The notes under the pieces were generated by a model. It was not told the origin of the DNA. It worked only from the letters and a program-made list of their open reading frames with translations, and did not search any database. DNA of 64,000 nt from JAMXLO01 sp963818775. GTDB taxonomy: Bacteria; Pseudomonadota; Alphaproteobacteria; Acetobacterales; Acetobacteraceae. The position numbers and the translations under genes are program-made. Location of the stretch: contig CAWFUF010000011.1 in assembly GCA_963818775.1 (NCBI GenBank), positions 868,001 through 932,000 on the forward strand. The letters are read 5' to 3'. Of the stretch, positions 50,411 to 60,005 are shown piece by piece (position 1 is the first letter of the stretch; every line of letters begins with the position of its first letter).

Positions 50411-50620
50411 TCAGCGACAGCTCGTCGGCCTCGAGCGGGTTCGCTTCATCGGTGGCACCTTGCAATCATTCGTTCGCTGCTCATCGGACGCCTTGTCGCT
50501 CAGGCGCTCCTTCCCTGTTCTGACAGGAGCCGCGGTTGCCGCCTCGTCGTGGTAAGCCGCCAGAGTCGCCGAGCATGGCGTCAGGCTGGCGAGCAGGAAG
50601 GCCAGTATGATCCGATGCAT
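50411..50620 (-). CDS. Small secreted hypothetical protein, possibly frameshifted
   Basis: From ATG 50618-50620 (GGAG 9 bases before) a clear signal peptide reads MHRIILAFLLASLTPCSATLA, followed by AYHDEAATAAPVRTGKERLSDKASDEQ. The frame then ends at 50411 with an arginine/serine-rich tail that looks out of frame. In the next frame, from about 50465 to 50240, the sequence ATDEANPLEADELSLRLA continues more convincingly. One missing base near 50455-50465 would join them. Unknown function. Confidence 0.35.
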   Translation of the reverse strand: MHRIILAFLLASLTPCSATLAAYHDEAATAAPVRTGKERLSDKASDEQRTNDCKVPPMKRTRSRPTSCR

Positions 50621-50800
50621 GGGCTTGGACTCCATCATGCCGGGCGCACCCTTGCATCATCGGACATGGCCGCACACTCCGATCCTTGCCCTCGGTCGCG
50701 TCTTCGGTGCGCGTGTGCCGGATCGGGAACGCCAGACGATGTCCGGGCCAGGCCGCGACAGCCGCTATTGATTGTTCAGCCGCACCGCTCGGCGCAGGCT

Positions 50801-51673
50801 TCAGTCCGCGGTGCGCGCACGCGGCGATCGAGCGCTCGGCGAGGTAGCCGCCGCGTCAACTGCAATCTTCATCCCTTCCCTGGCGACCAATGTGCCGGGG
50901 CGTCGTTTGGCGGCGGCGCGGCCAATCGCATCCATCGCAGCATCGTCGTGACTGGGATCATGGTGGAACAATACCAGCCGCTTGACCCCCGCTGCATCCG
51001 CGAGACTGGTCCCGGCTTGCCAGGTCGAATGACCCCAGCCGACCCGCGATTGATACTCCGAAGCCGTATACGTCGCGTCGTAGATCATGATGTCGGCACC
51101 CTGCGCGAACCGGCGCAGGTTGTCATCAAGCCCATCGGCCGGATGCTCGGTATCGGTGATGTAGCAAACGCTCGCTCCGGCCCACTCGATCCGATAACCA
51201 ACCGAGTTGCCTGGATGTCGCAGGGCCGTCGTCCCAATGCGGAGACCCGGATGCAATTGCAGATGATCTCCCGCGACGAAATCATGGAATGCCGTATGCG
51301 CACGAAATTCAGCGTCCATATCGGGCATGAAAGGCGCGCGCCAACTGATTCGCAGCGCCTCCGCGATACAGGCCGGCGGCGCCAGGTGGCCTCCCCAAAA
51401 GCGAATGCGCGCCTGCGGGTCGTACATCACCGCGAAGAACGGGAGCCCGCAGATATGATCGAGGTGCGTGTGGCTGAGCAGAATATCGACGTCGACCGGC
51501 GCGCCACGTGCGGTCAGCGCAGCGCCCAGTTCGCGCAAGCCGCTGCCAGCATCGAGTATCAGCAGGTGCGGGCCGCAGAGGAGCTCCACACAAAGAGTGT
51601 TCCCGCCGTAGCGGGCCGTGGCAGCCCCGGGCGCGGGCAGGCTCCCCCGAACGCCCCAAAAGCGTAGGGTCAT
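50801..51673 (-). CDS. Metallo-beta-lactamase-fold hydrolase
   Basis: 290-residue MBL-fold protein beginning MTLRFWGVRGSLPAPG, the classic start of this RNase-Z-like/phosphodiesterase subgroup. The metal motif is SHTHLDHICGLPFF, in which the usual first His-x-His of HxHxDH is present. Further ligands lie in LRHPGNSVGYRI, YITDTEHP and LFHHDPSHDD. I chose the ATG at 51671-51673; an in-frame GTG at 51721 would add 16 residues. It may hydrolyse a cyclic nucleotide or other phosphodiester. It is divergent from malQ with a 450-base gap. Confidence 0.87.
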   Translation of the reverse strand: MTLRFWGVRGSLPAPGAATARYGGNTLCVELLCGPHLLILDAGSGLRELGAALTARGAPVDVDILLSHTHLDHICGLPFFAVMYDPQARIRFWGGHLAPPACIAEALRISWRAPFMPDMDAEFRAHTAFHDFVAGDHLQLHPGLRIGTTALRHPGNSVGYRIEWAGASVCYITDTEHPADGLDDNLRRFAQGADIMIYDATYTASEYQSRVGWGHSTWQAGTSLADAAGVKRLVLFHHDPSHDDAAMDAIGRAAAKRRPGTLVAREGMKIAVDAAATSPSARSPRARTAD

Positions 51674-52130
51674 TTCACCGTCAGATTCGACCACGGATAG
51701 CGCCTGATCCTTGCGTCTCACCAGTCCCGATCCTCATGCACCCGAGATTTAGCTCGACACACGGATTTGTCAGTGTTTGCGCGCCCAGAGGGCGCCCGGA
51801 AGTGATCAGGCGGTCCTGGTGGCCAGCCAGGACTACAACCGCCACAACGAATGCCATAAGCTGGCGCGATCTGAACGCTACAATGGATCCATTTGCGCGA
51901 CAACGGCATCGGCAATTCGGGCGAGACCAGGGACAATCTGTCAGCCATCCTTCACGACCAAGAGAGGGGCATCTCGTCTTCGTGGTATTACCAATTCGCT
52001 ACAGGAATATGTCAACATGCAAATCGCATGTTAACAAAATTCTGGGCGCTGTATGTGATGGCAATCTCACGCCCGACGACTGCACGCTTAATTGCTGGCG
52101 CCCGCGGATACCGCAGGCTATCAAGCCGAA
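51674..52130. other. Intergenic region between MBL hydrolase and malQ
   Basis: About 450 bases with no convincing coding frame. It has locally lower GC near 51960-52090 (AATTCGCTACAGGAATATG and CATGTTAACAAAATTCTG), unlike flanking genes, which suggests a promoter/leader region. I see no tRNA, attachment site or clear terminator. The region may hold the malQ promoter. Confidence 0.4.
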
Positions 52131-54338
52131 GTGAATTTGGTAACGGGTCGATCAGTGGGCACTGCCAAACAGACCGCTACAGAGACGCTCGCGGATGATG
52201 TTGGGATCGAGCCCAGCTATCGCGATACCGAGGGGCATATCAGGCATATTTCACTTGAGTCGAAGCGCGGCGTTCTCCAGTCAATGGGCTTCGATTTGTG
52301 TTCGGAAAATGCAATACATGCTGCGCTGCATCAATGGGAAGAAGTTGATTGGCATCGACTTGTCGCTCCTGTAACCGTACTTCGACGTTCGCGGGGTGCC
52401 GTCCCGTCCGTTACAGTGACGTTGCCCGACGCGCTGTTGTCCCAATCCATGGATTGGTGCGTCGCGCCGGAAGGCTGCTCAAGGTTTTTCGGAACTCTTG
52501 TGCCGGAGTCGCTCGATGTTCTTGAGCATCACACCGTGCGGTGCGGCACGTTTGTGCGCATACGCCTGCCATTGCCAATGGAGCTGAACGACGGCTACCA
52601 CCAAGTAACCCTTGCGATTGCCGGTGTCGAGGCAGCCACCACTCTAGTCATCACCCCACCGAAGGCGTTCGTTCCCGATTGGGTCGAGCGCGGCGAACGG
52701 CAATGGGGAATCGCCTGTCCGCTCTTTTCGCTTTGGTCGGATGCAAGCTGGGGTATCGGCGATTTCTCCGACCTCACCTCATTCGCCCGGATTGCTCGAG
52801 AAATGGGCGCCTCTGTGGTCGGCCTGAACCCATTGCACGCCCCGTTGCCCGGCGAAATGTCCGATCCGAGCCCCTATCTGCCATCCAGTCGCCTCTTCCT
52901 GAACCCAGCGTATATCGACGTGGGCAAGGTGCTGACAGCTGACGATCGCCAGCATGGCGCATGTTTCTGCATCGACCCGAACTTCGCTGCGAGGATTGCG
53001 CAGGCCCAGAGCGCCAGGCTGGTCGATTACCCCCTCGTCCATCAGCTCAAACAGGAAGCTCTGGAAGCGGTGTATCGGTCGTCCAGACAGGACTACAGAG
53101 GTGCCGCCGATCGAACATCCGCCGGTCTGCAGGCGTATCGCAAGCAACACGGACGCCTGCTGGACCGCTTCGCAGTCTACAGCGCGCTACAGGAGCATTT
53201 CGGCGCCATTCCATGGCACCAGTGGCCGGCGGAGTTGCGGACGCCGGAATCAGCCGGAATTGCGCGGTTCGTTGAGGAACATGCCCATCGCATCGACTAC
53301 CATATTTGGACGCAGTGGGTCGCTGACCGCCAGTTGGCCGCCGTGGCCGCGGCTTCGGGTGCGGGAGGCGCGAGTGGTTTGTACCTGGACCTCGCCGTCG
53401 GCGTCAGCGCCAATGGCGCTGATGCCTGGGCCGACTCCGACACCTACGTAACCGGTGCCAGCATTGGGGCTCCGCCGGATGCGTTCAACGTCGCAGGACA
53501 GGACTGGGGCACGCCGCCGCCGAATCCGCTAACCCTGCGCACAAATGCCTACGCTCCATTCATAGCTGCTCTGCGAGCCAACATGCGGCACGCGCAGGTC
53601 TTGCGAATTGACCATGTGATGGGTCTGCAGCGGTTGTATTGGGTACCATCCGGGCAGTCGGCTCAATCGGGTGCCTATGTCCGCTATCCGCTCGACGACA
53701 TGCTCGGTATTCTTGCATTGGAGAGCCATCGCAACCGCTGCATGGTCGTCGGTGAAGACCTCGGGACGCTGCCCGCGGGCTTTCGCGAACGAATGGCTGC
53801 AGCGAAGGTGCTCTCGTATCGCCTCTCGATGTTCGAGCGCTACCCCGACGGCTTGTTTCGCCGACCTATGACTTATCCACAGCTGTCGGTTGCCACGTTC
53901 GGCACTCATGATTTGCCGACGATACGAAGCTGGTGGGAGGGAGATGACATCGAAGTCCGCCGAATGCTTGGCCTGACTACGGAAACTGAGGCGGGACGAG
54001 AAGCGGAGGAGCGACAGGCTGATCGCCAGCTGCTGCTTGCGGCACTTCGCGATCAACAACTCGTCGCGCCGGACCTCGAGACGCGGGGAAACCTTGACGA
54101 ACTGATCATAGCGATCCAGCGGTTTGTCGCCCGGACGCCGTCAGCGCTAATGATTGCCAACCTGACCGACCTGCTGTCAGAGGCGGCGCAGATCAACGTG
54201 CCTGGGACGGTGGCGGAATGTCCGAACTGGCGCCATCGGTCTCGTTTGCCCGTCACCGACCTGGCAACGAACTCCTTTATTCGTCGCATCGTCGCCGCTG
54301 TGAGCGCGGAACGGCGCAAGGATGAGACGCCGCAGTAA
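52131..54338 (+). CDS. malQ: 4-alpha-glucanotransferase (amylomaltase)
   Basis: GH77 disproportionating enzyme of about 735 residues. It transfers maltodextrin segments, providing substrates for the phosphorylase encoded at 15-18 kb. The N-terminal domain begins LADDVGIEPSYRDTEGHIRH. The catalytic domain has the nucleophile in RIDHVMGLQRLYWVP, the acid/base Glu in VVGEDLGTLP, and the third carboxylate in FGTHDLPTIRSWW. FSLWSDASWGIGDFSDL is the family entry motif. The start is uncertain: the frame opens at TTG 52092, and GTG codons at 52131 and 52155 are alternatives; the conserved domain begins soon after. Convergent with lutC (4 bases apart). Confidence 0.93.
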   Translation: MNLVTGRSVGTAKQTATETLADDVGIEPSYRDTEGHIRHISLESKRGVLQSMGFDLCSENAIHAALHQWEEVDWHRLVAPVTVLRRSRGAVPSVTVTLPDALLSQSMDWCVAPEGCSRFFGTLVPESLDVLEHHTVRCGTFVRIRLPLPMELNDGYHQVTLAIAGVEAATTLVITPPKAFVPDWVERGERQWGIACPLFSLWSDASWGIGDFSDLTSFARIAREMGASVVGLNPLHAPLPGEMSDPSPYLPSSRLFLNPAYIDVGKVLTADDRQHGACFCIDPNFAARIAQAQSARLVDYPLVHQLKQEALEAVYRSSRQDYRGAADRTSAGLQAYRKQHGRLLDRFAVYSALQEHFGAIPWHQWPAELRTPESAGIARFVEEHAHRIDYHIWTQWVADRQLAAVAAASGAGGASGLYLDLAVGVSANGADAWADSDTYVTGASIGAPPDAFNVAGQDWGTPPPNPLTLRTNAYAPFIAALRANMRHAQVLRIDHVMGLQRLYWVPSGQSAQSGAYVRYPLDDMLGILALESHRNRCMVVGEDLGTLPAGFRERMAAAKVLSYRLSMFERYPDGLFRRPMTYPQLSVATFGTHDLPTIRSWWEGDDIEVRRMLGLTTETEAGREAEERQADRQLLLAALRDQQLVAPDLETRGNLDELIIAIQRFVARTPSALMIANLTDLLSEAAQINVPGTVAECPNWRHRSRLPVTDLATNSFIRRIVAAVSAERRKDETPQ

Positions 54339-54342
54339 TAAC

Positions 54343-55014
54343 TCAAGGTTCGTCCTCGACCAGCACGACGTGCAGCCGTCGCGGGCCGTGTGCGCCGAGT
54401 TCCAGGGTCTGCTCGATGTCGGCCGAGCGCGACGGACCAGTGACCAGCATGACGTTGCGCGGCATGCCACCGGCTTCGGCACGCAACAGGTCCCACGCTT
54501 CCTCATAGGCGCCGACGAGCCGCGAAGCGCGCAGCAGCACAATCTCGGTATCCGACAGCAGGTTCAGAGTAGTGGGACGCTGCGGCGCCGAGGGCAGCAT
54601 AAGCGTGCCGGTCTCCGCGATCCCGGCGAAGGCATGCTGCAGGCTGACCATATCGGATGCCTCGGCGCGGCCTTCGCGGAGGCGCAGTAGCGGACGCGTC
54701 GCCCAGGGGATCACCTGCAGCTCCGGATGTGGCGCCATCACGATGTCGGTCGGCAGGTTCTGCGCCGCGAGATACGTGGCCACCGCCTCGGGCACCGCGT
54801 CGAGATCCGCGACACGCGCGACGCTGCCGAATTCCTTCTCGACGTTGGCGACGAACAGCGCGACCTGCTCGGCACGCGGCAGCCGCGAGCGCGCCGGGAT
54901 CAGATGCCGCGGATGCAACGCGAGCCGGCCCCGCAGCATCGTCGCCTGGTCAGCGGGCAGTGCGCCGCGACGCAACCCTCGACGGATTGCCGCAAGCATC
55001 GCTTCCCTGCTCAC
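54343..55014 (-). CDS. lutC: Lactate utilization protein LutC-like (LUD domain)
   Basis: 223-residue LUD-domain protein that with LutA and LutB oxidises L-lactate in some bacteria. The start is GTG 55012-55014, which overlaps the lutB stop (GTGA): MSREAMLAAIRRGLRRG. The LUD features are FAGIAETGTLMLPSAPQRPTTLNLLSDTEIVLL and a C-terminal VTGPSRSADIEQTLELGAHGPRRLHVVLVEDEP, ending as usual for LutC. The longer upstream frame is antisense to lutB. Coupled to lutB. Confidence 0.9.
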   Translation of the reverse strand: MSREAMLAAIRRGLRRGALPADQATMLRGRLALHPRHLIPARSRLPRAEQVALFVANVEKEFGSVARVADLDAVPEAVATYLAAQNLPTDIVMAPHPELQVIPWATRPLLRLREGRAEASDMVSLQHAFAGIAETGTLMLPSAPQRPTTLNLLSDTEIVLLRASRLVGAYEEAWDLLRAEAGGMPRNVMLVTGPSRSADIEQTLELGAHGPRRLHVVLVEDEP

Positions 55015-56441
55015 CGGACGCGCCCGCGCTGCTCGCGGGCGTAGCGGGCGAAGAACGTATCCCCTTCTGGCGCGGGCATGTCCCGCCCGTCGGTCCAGCC
55101 GCCAGCAAGTGGCAGTTTGCGGAAGCGTCCGTGCTTGCGGCCAAGCAGTCCCAATGTCCAGGCGGCAGCGCGGGTCGCCAGGCGATACAGCGATGGGCGG
55201 CGCGCGAAAAAGGCCCACAGCGCCAGATTGGTGCGCACCCCACGAGGCGTCAGGTGGCGTTCGAACTCGCGCTCGCGCCAGTGACGCATCAGCTTGGGCA
55301 ACGGGATCTTCACCGGGCAGACGCTCTCGCACTTGCCGCAGAAGGTGGAGGCGTTGGGCAGTTGGCCCGCCTGGTTCACGCCGATCAGCGATGGCGTCAG
55401 CACGCTGCCCATCGGACCAGGATATACCCAGCCGTAGGCGTGGCCGCCTACCACACCATAGACCGGGCAGTGGTTCATGCACGCGGCACAGCGGATGCAG
55501 CGGAGCATCTCCTGGAAGTCCGTGCCGAGCATCGCCGAGCGGCCGTTGTCCACCAGCACGACGTGATACTCATCCGGCCCATCGAGGTCGCCGGGTCGCC
55601 GCGCGCCGGTCGAGAACGTGGTGTACACGGAAAAATCCTGTCCCGTCGCGGATCGCGCCAGGACGCGCAGCAGCGAGGTGCAGTCCTCGATTGTCGGCAC
55701 GATCTTTTCGATGCTGGCCAGCACGATATGCACGCGCGGCAGGGTCTGCGTGAGATCGCCGTTGCCCTCGTTGGTGACGATGACGCTGCTGCCCGTCTCG
55801 GCGATCAGGAAGTTGGCGCCGGTGATGCCGACATCGGCTGCGAGGAATTTCTCTCGCAACCTGGCGCGCGCCTCCGTCAGGATGTCGCGGCGTTCGCGAA
55901 ACACGCGGTCCGGCGGCAGATCTGTGTGGGACTTGCGGAAGCTCTCCTCCCAGTCCTCCTTGTTGAGATGGAACGCCGGCGCGATGATGTGACTGGGCAG
56001 CTCGTGACGAAGCTGGATGATGTATTCGCCCAGATCGGTCTCGATTGGGGTGATGTCGTGGCGTTCGAGGTGGTCGTTGATGCCCAGCTCCTCGCTGATC
56101 ATCGACTTGCCCTTGGTGACATTGCGGGCATTGACCGAGCGGCAGATCGCCAGCACCGCATCGCGCGCTTCATCCGCGGTGGCGCACCAGTGCACCTTGC
56201 CGCCGGCAGCGAGCACTTTCGCTTCCCACTCCTCGAGGTAGAAATCGAGATTGGCCAGCGCGTGGTTCTTGATCTCGCACGCGATGTCGCGCAACCGTGC
56301 GAACTCCGGCAACGCGGCGACCGCAGCGGTGCGGCGTGCGATGAAGCTAGGCCCACTGCGTGCGAGCGCCTTCTGAAGCCCCGCATCAGCGATGGCGCGA
56401 TGGGCGTTCTCCTTGAAGGCCGATGAGGTGGCGACGTGCAT
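55011..56441 (-). CDS. lutB: Lactate utilization iron-sulfur protein LutB-like
   Basis: 476-residue protein with an N-terminal LUD region (AGGKVHWCATADEARDAVLAI, TKGKSMISEELGINDHLE) and a C-terminal ferredoxin-like part. The two [4Fe-4S] cysteine sets are CIRCAACMNHCPVYGVVGG and CGKCESVCPVKIPLPKL. The ATG at 56439-56441 has AGGA 6 bases upstream; a longer open frame adds 18 doubtful residues. lutC follows with a 4-base overlap. The expected lutA (glycolate-oxidase-like) is not beside it; the gene upstream belongs to the pel locus. Confidence 0.92.
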   Translation of the reverse strand: MHVATSSAFKENAHRAIADAGLQKALARSGPSFIARRTAAVAALPEFARLRDIACEIKNHALANLDFYLEEWEAKVLAAGGKVHWCATADEARDAVLAICRSVNARNVTKGKSMISEELGINDHLERHDITPIETDLGEYIIQLRHELPSHIIAPAFHLNKEDWEESFRKSHTDLPPDRVFRERRDILTEARARLREKFLAADVGITGANFLIAETGSSVIVTNEGNGDLTQTLPRVHIVLASIEKIVPTIEDCTSLLRVLARSATGQDFSVYTTFSTGARRPGDLDGPDEYHVVLVDNGRSAMLGTDFQEMLRCIRCAACMNHCPVYGVVGGHAYGWVYPGPMGSVLTPSLIGVNQAGQLPNASTFCGKCESVCPVKIPLPKLMRHWREREFERHLTPRGVRTNLALWAFFARRPSLYRLATRAAAWTLGLLGRKHGRFRKLPLAGGWTDGRDMPAPEGDTFFARYAREQRGRVR

Positions 56442-56537
56442 GCGGATCCTGTTCTCTCTCGCGATGCAGTCTAGCGGCGTGGCTCGCTCAGTCACAGGGT
56501 AGCCGCCGCCGTGAAAAATGCGCCGGCGGATTGCCGC

Positions 56538-57434
56538 CTACGAACGCGGCTCCGGAACGATCCTGTCGAGCATCCGGGTACCGACGTATGGGTGGTGGCC
56601 AAGCTCCCGTTCGCGACGATAAATTTCCGCGATCGTTTTGGTATCCTCGGGATTCCAGTAGTCGAGGCTCAGGATCGGCAGGGGCACCTCACTGTGCAGG
56701 GCAGGCGCCAGTAGCGCCATCTGCTGCGCAACCTGTGCCGGCTCGTTCCACTTGTAGCCGCCGTGCTGGTCCACGGTGGTCAGCAGGCTTTCGGCGACGA
56801 TGCCATCGATGCTGCCAATGACGTTCGGAAGCAGTGCGTATCCCCGATTCATGATCACCATCATGTTTGGCCGAGAGCGGTGTATGGCCTTGACGAGATC
56901 CACAGCCGCCTGACGCATGCCGGCTTTGCCCTTGGGGTCCTGTTGCTCAAGATACGGCGGTGTATCGAGCGTATCGAGCAGAAGCCCGGCAAACCCCTTG
57001 GCAGCGATGGAAGGGATAATCTCTGCAAGCACTAGGGCTTTCCATGACGGATGTCTGACGTCGATCCTGCGTGTCCCCGGCCAGGCGGGATTCTCCTCAA
57101 GCAAGGCCGCGGGATCTACCTTGTCGTAAAAACTGTCCGACTTCCTGATCTCACCGAGGCTCAGGTACCCACATACGCGTGCGTGGTCCGCAGCGACCGT
57201 CGCAATTGACCCCGCGAACATCGGGTCCAGAACCACAATGTCGTATGACGCGAGTGATGCGAGCGCCTGCTCATTGGCGATCTGCCCGTAGAATGCGATC
57301 CATTTCACGTGCTGTTCAGAGGCTGGCTGTGCAGCGCGCGAGCCCGTCGCCCAGGCAAGACTTGCTGCGAACATGGTGGCGCACGTCTGCAGGATCGCGC
57401 GTCGCCTGTGGCCGTCGTCTGGCTTAATGGACAT
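56538..57434 (-). CDS. GH114/TM1410-type glycoside hydrolase, PelA-hydrolase-like
   Basis: 298-residue secreted protein with a TIM-barrel of the endo-alpha-1,4-polygalactosaminidase (GH114) type. The N-terminus RRRAILQTCATMFAASLAWATGSRA looks like a twin-arginine or Sec signal. Motifs are VLDPMFAG, GYLSLGEIRKSD, VRHPSWKALVL, the barrel segment FAGLLLDTLDTPPYLEQQ, and IVAESLLTTVDQHGGY. It matches the hydrolase domain of PelA but lacks the C-terminal deacetylase domain. It overlaps the TPR gene by 11 bases, so it belongs to the pel operon. Likely trims or releases an N-acetylgalactosamine-rich exopolysaccharide. Confidence 0.85.
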   Translation of the reverse strand: MSIKPDDGHRRRAILQTCATMFAASLAWATGSRAAQPASEQHVKWIAFYGQIANEQALASLASYDIVVLDPMFAGSIATVAADHARVCGYLSLGEIRKSDSFYDKVDPAALLEENPAWPGTRRIDVRHPSWKALVLAEIIPSIAAKGFAGLLLDTLDTPPYLEQQDPKGKAGMRQAAVDLVKAIHRSRPNMMVIMNRGYALLPNVIGSIDGIVAESLLTTVDQHGGYKWNEPAQVAQQMALLAPALHSEVPLPILSLDYWNPEDTKTIAEIYRRERELGHHPYVGTRMLDRIVPEPRS

Positions 57435-58812
57435 TGCGCCCCAAATCCACGAGCGCTGCTCGATACTCGATTTCCTGCCCTAGCTCTCCGGCAAGGCGGG
57501 CGTACTGGGGCAGAAGGTCGGGTGGGAGACGACCGCCGCGCCGCAGGTCTCGCAGAACCCCGAATGCGTCGGCAGGCGAGGTGACGGCCATCAGCAGATC
57601 GATCCACGTCCGTCGATAGGAAGTCCCCACTGTCGCAAGGTCAACCTTTCCGAGCAGCCACTTCGTCAAAGCCGGGTTGTTCTCATGGAATGCGAGCTGT
57701 GCGGCCAGCAACGGCCTTTGCTCGGTGACCTCTTGCGGCAGGTTCCCCCAGAAGGGGGCGAGCGCCCCAATGCCGAACTCTGCCGCGATCGCCTCGCTGT
57801 AGCGCGCGACGAGGTCATTCGACGCGGGGCGCCTGAGCACTTCGCCGAAAGCCTGCCACACGATCTCCGGCTCGCCCTGTTCGCGGCAGGCCGACAGAAA
57901 CCCGGCAATCTCATTCGCCGAGGGCGAAGGGTTCTCTTTGACCCAGGTGGACAGCAGGTGACGCGCGACCGGCTTGGCACCCATCGTCGCAAGGCCGCGA
58001 ACGAGGAAAAAGCGGATCTCCGGGTGCAAGGCTGCCACGGCATCGGCGAGTTCCGATGCATCGGCGACGGGCGACTCAAGGACAATGCCACGCAACAGGC
58101 GATCGGCCAGCCAAGGCTCATGCCATTGAAGGATCCACTCCTTGCCCAGACGGACAGCCTCGGCGTTTCGCCCCGACTCAACGAGCAGTCTTGCCAGGAA
58201 AATTCGCGCATCCCCGGTTTGTGTCAGCGGCGTCGGGGCCGGAAGTCCTTCGCTGCGCATGAGGATGTCGATCGCACCCTCTCGGTCTCCCGTGCTGGCA
58301 TGAAGCTCGGCCAGTCGCAACAAGAGTCCATTCCCGACCGTCAGCTCTGACTCGAATCGCGACAGCAGAGCGAGCTCTTTGTCGACCTGGTTCTCCTGGC
58401 GGTACAAGGCTGCCAGGTCAATGGCGCGTGCCAGAGTTGGCGCGATCGCAACGGAGCGCTCCAGCATTGCGATCTGTCTTGTTACGTCGTTGACCTTGCC
58501 ATAGAGTTTGGCAAGCCGCGCATACGCCTCGGCATCATCGGGGCGGAGCGAGGTATACCGCTCCATGAGTTCGATGGCCCGCTGGTAACTGCCGACCTCG
58601 CCATAGGCGCGTCCCAGCGTCGCCAGAAGATTGGGATCGTTTTCGCCGCGGGCTACTCGTGGTTCGAGCAGGGCGATGATCTGGGCATGCTTATCCTCGT
58701 CCTGTAGCATGGCAAGTTGTTCATTGCCGCGCGGCGCCAAGAACACTGCCGCCCCGACAACGATACCGATCACGAGTATTATGAAACGGGCAGGTGCAGT
58801 CATTCTTTCCAT
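57424..58812 (-). CDS. TPR protein, PelB-like periplasmic part
   Basis: 462-residue protein with one N-terminal membrane segment (FIILVIGIVVGAAVFLA, about 9-26) and then tetratricopeptide repeats (LLATLGRAYGEVGSYQRAIELMERYTSLRPDDAEAYARLAKLYG and onward). It resembles the TPR scaffold region of PelB, which binds PelA, but has no outer-membrane beta-barrel. Membrane anchoring suggests it projects into the periplasm. It lies between the epimerase and the GH114 hydrolase, overlapping the latter. The start may be ATG 58812 or the next ATG at 58803. Confidence 0.82.
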   Translation of the reverse strand: MERMTAPARFIILVIGIVVGAAVFLAPRGNEQLAMLQDEDKHAQIIALLEPRVARGENDPNLLATLGRAYGEVGSYQRAIELMERYTSLRPDDAEAYARLAKLYGKVNDVTRQIAMLERSVAIAPTLARAIDLAALYRQENQVDKELALLSRFESELTVGNGLLLRLAELHASTGDREGAIDILMRSEGLPAPTPLTQTGDARIFLARLLVESGRNAEAVRLGKEWILQWHEPWLADRLLRGIVLESPVADASELADAVAALHPEIRFFLVRGLATMGAKPVARHLLSTWVKENPSPSANEIAGFLSACREQGEPEIVWQAFGEVLRRPASNDLVARYSEAIAAEFGIGALAPFWGNLPQEVTEQRPLLAAQLAFHENNPALTKWLLGKVDLATVGTSYRRTWIDLLMAVTSPADAFGVLRDLRRGGRLPPDLLPQYARLAGELGQEIEYRAALVDLGRNVH

Positions 58813-58892
58813 CTGCGAAGCCTGAACTTCGCTTGGTGTCTTCGGCTACGCGCCCCTGCAGGCATGCTGCACTTGAAGGCCTTTGCCGCGGT

Positions 58893-59879
58893 TCACCTTA
58901 CATACCCATCGCTCCTGAACAGGCCTGGATTGGCCCTGACGAACTCAATGGCACGCCGGAGCCCGTCATCGAGTGCCACCTTGGGAGCCCAGTTCATCTT
59001 CTCGCGCGCCAGGGTATTGTCCGATACCAGCCTCCGAACCTCGCTGAGGTTGGGCCTCATGCGCTGCTCCTCCTGCACGATCGGCTTGGTCACGCCCATG
59101 AGGCTCAGGAGCTGCTTGGCAAACCAGCCGACCGTATGGGTCTCACCTGTTCCAAGATTTATGGTCATTCCCACAATATCTGGCGTGAGCGCAGCCGCCA
59201 TGAATCCTGCAACCGTGTCGCTGACGAAGGTCATATCCCGCTCGGGGGTCAGGGAACCGAGTCGGATCTCGTCGCGCTCGAGGGCCTGGGAGATGATCGT
59301 GGGGATGAAGGCCCGCGCACTCTGCCGCGGCCCGAATGTGTTGAACGGCCGCAACGTGACCACCGGGGTTTCGAACGACCGAAAGTAGCTCTCGGCCAGC
59401 TTGTCGGCCGCGATCTTGGAGGCCGAGTACGGAGATTGCCCCTGTAACGGGTGGGTTTCGTCAATCGGCACTCTGAGCGCCGTGCCGTAGACCTCCGATG
59501 TGCTGGTATGCACCACTCTGGCGACATCGTAGCGTCGCGCGGCCTCCAGGACGTTCAGCGTGCCTTCGATATTCGCCCTCACGTAGCTGCGCGGGGCCTC
59601 GTAGGAATACGGAATTGCGATCAGCGCCGCGAGATGCAGAACGATCTCCTGCCCCTCAATGGTCCGGTACATAAAATCGCTGTCTTCGACATTTCCGCTG
59701 ACGATCCGAACTGCCTCGCGGGCCCTGCGGTCGAGAAAGGCGAGATTGCCAATGAGAGATCCGGAGTTGTATCGAACCACGGCGGTGACCGAGGCTCCCG
59801 CCGCCACCAGCGCTTCGACCAGATGGCTGCCGATGAAGCCGCCAGCCCCGGTCACTACGACTTTCTTACCGACCCACAT
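58893..59879 (-). CDS. NAD-dependent NDP-sugar epimerase/4,6-dehydratase
   Basis: 328-residue extended short-chain dehydrogenase. The NAD fold is KVVVTGAGGFIGSHLVEAL at the N-terminus. The catalytic triad lies in HTSTSEVYG and SPYSASK, and the sugar-nucleotide-binding part is RPFNTFGPRQSARAFIPTI. The sequence is closest in feel to UDP-GlcNAc 4,6-dehydratase (LegB-like) and GalE-like enzymes. In a pel locus a PelX-type 4-epimerase would make UDP-GalNAc for the polymer; either reaction is possible. It is 80 bases before the TPR gene. Confidence 0.87.
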   Translation of the reverse strand: MWVGKKVVVTGAGGFIGSHLVEALVAAGASVTAVVRYNSGSLIGNLAFLDRRAREAVRIVSGNVEDSDFMYRTIEGQEIVLHLAALIAIPYSYEAPRSYVRANIEGTLNVLEAARRYDVARVVHTSTSEVYGTALRVPIDETHPLQGQSPYSASKIAADKLAESYFRSFETPVVTLRPFNTFGPRQSARAFIPTIISQALERDEIRLGSLTPERDMTFVSDTVAGFMAAALTPDIVGMTINLGTGETHTVGWFAKQLLSLMGVTKPIVQEEQRMRPNLSEVRRLVSDNTLAREKMNWAPKVALDDGLRRAIEFVRANPGLFRSDGYVR

Positions 59880-60005
59880 GAGACATCATTCCGATCCGAT
59901 TTCTGACCATCCGCCGATGCAGATATCAGCCGATATGTTATAATTTCGGCACAGAATATTCAAGCATATTGCAACGTACGATCGTGTTTCGGGCGCCGAG
60001 GTGCC

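Noticed and set aside
49658..51667. 669-codon open frame on the plus strand
   Set aside because: It is antisense to the DUF6134-like gene and the MBL hydrolase, both of which have family motifs, and crosses unrelated genes. Its composition (Arg, Gln, His-rich) is typical of a high-GC antisense frame.
54657..56426. 589-codon plus-strand open frame
   Set aside because: It is exactly antisense to lutC/lutB, whose cysteine motifs are clear, and has no domain signal of its own.
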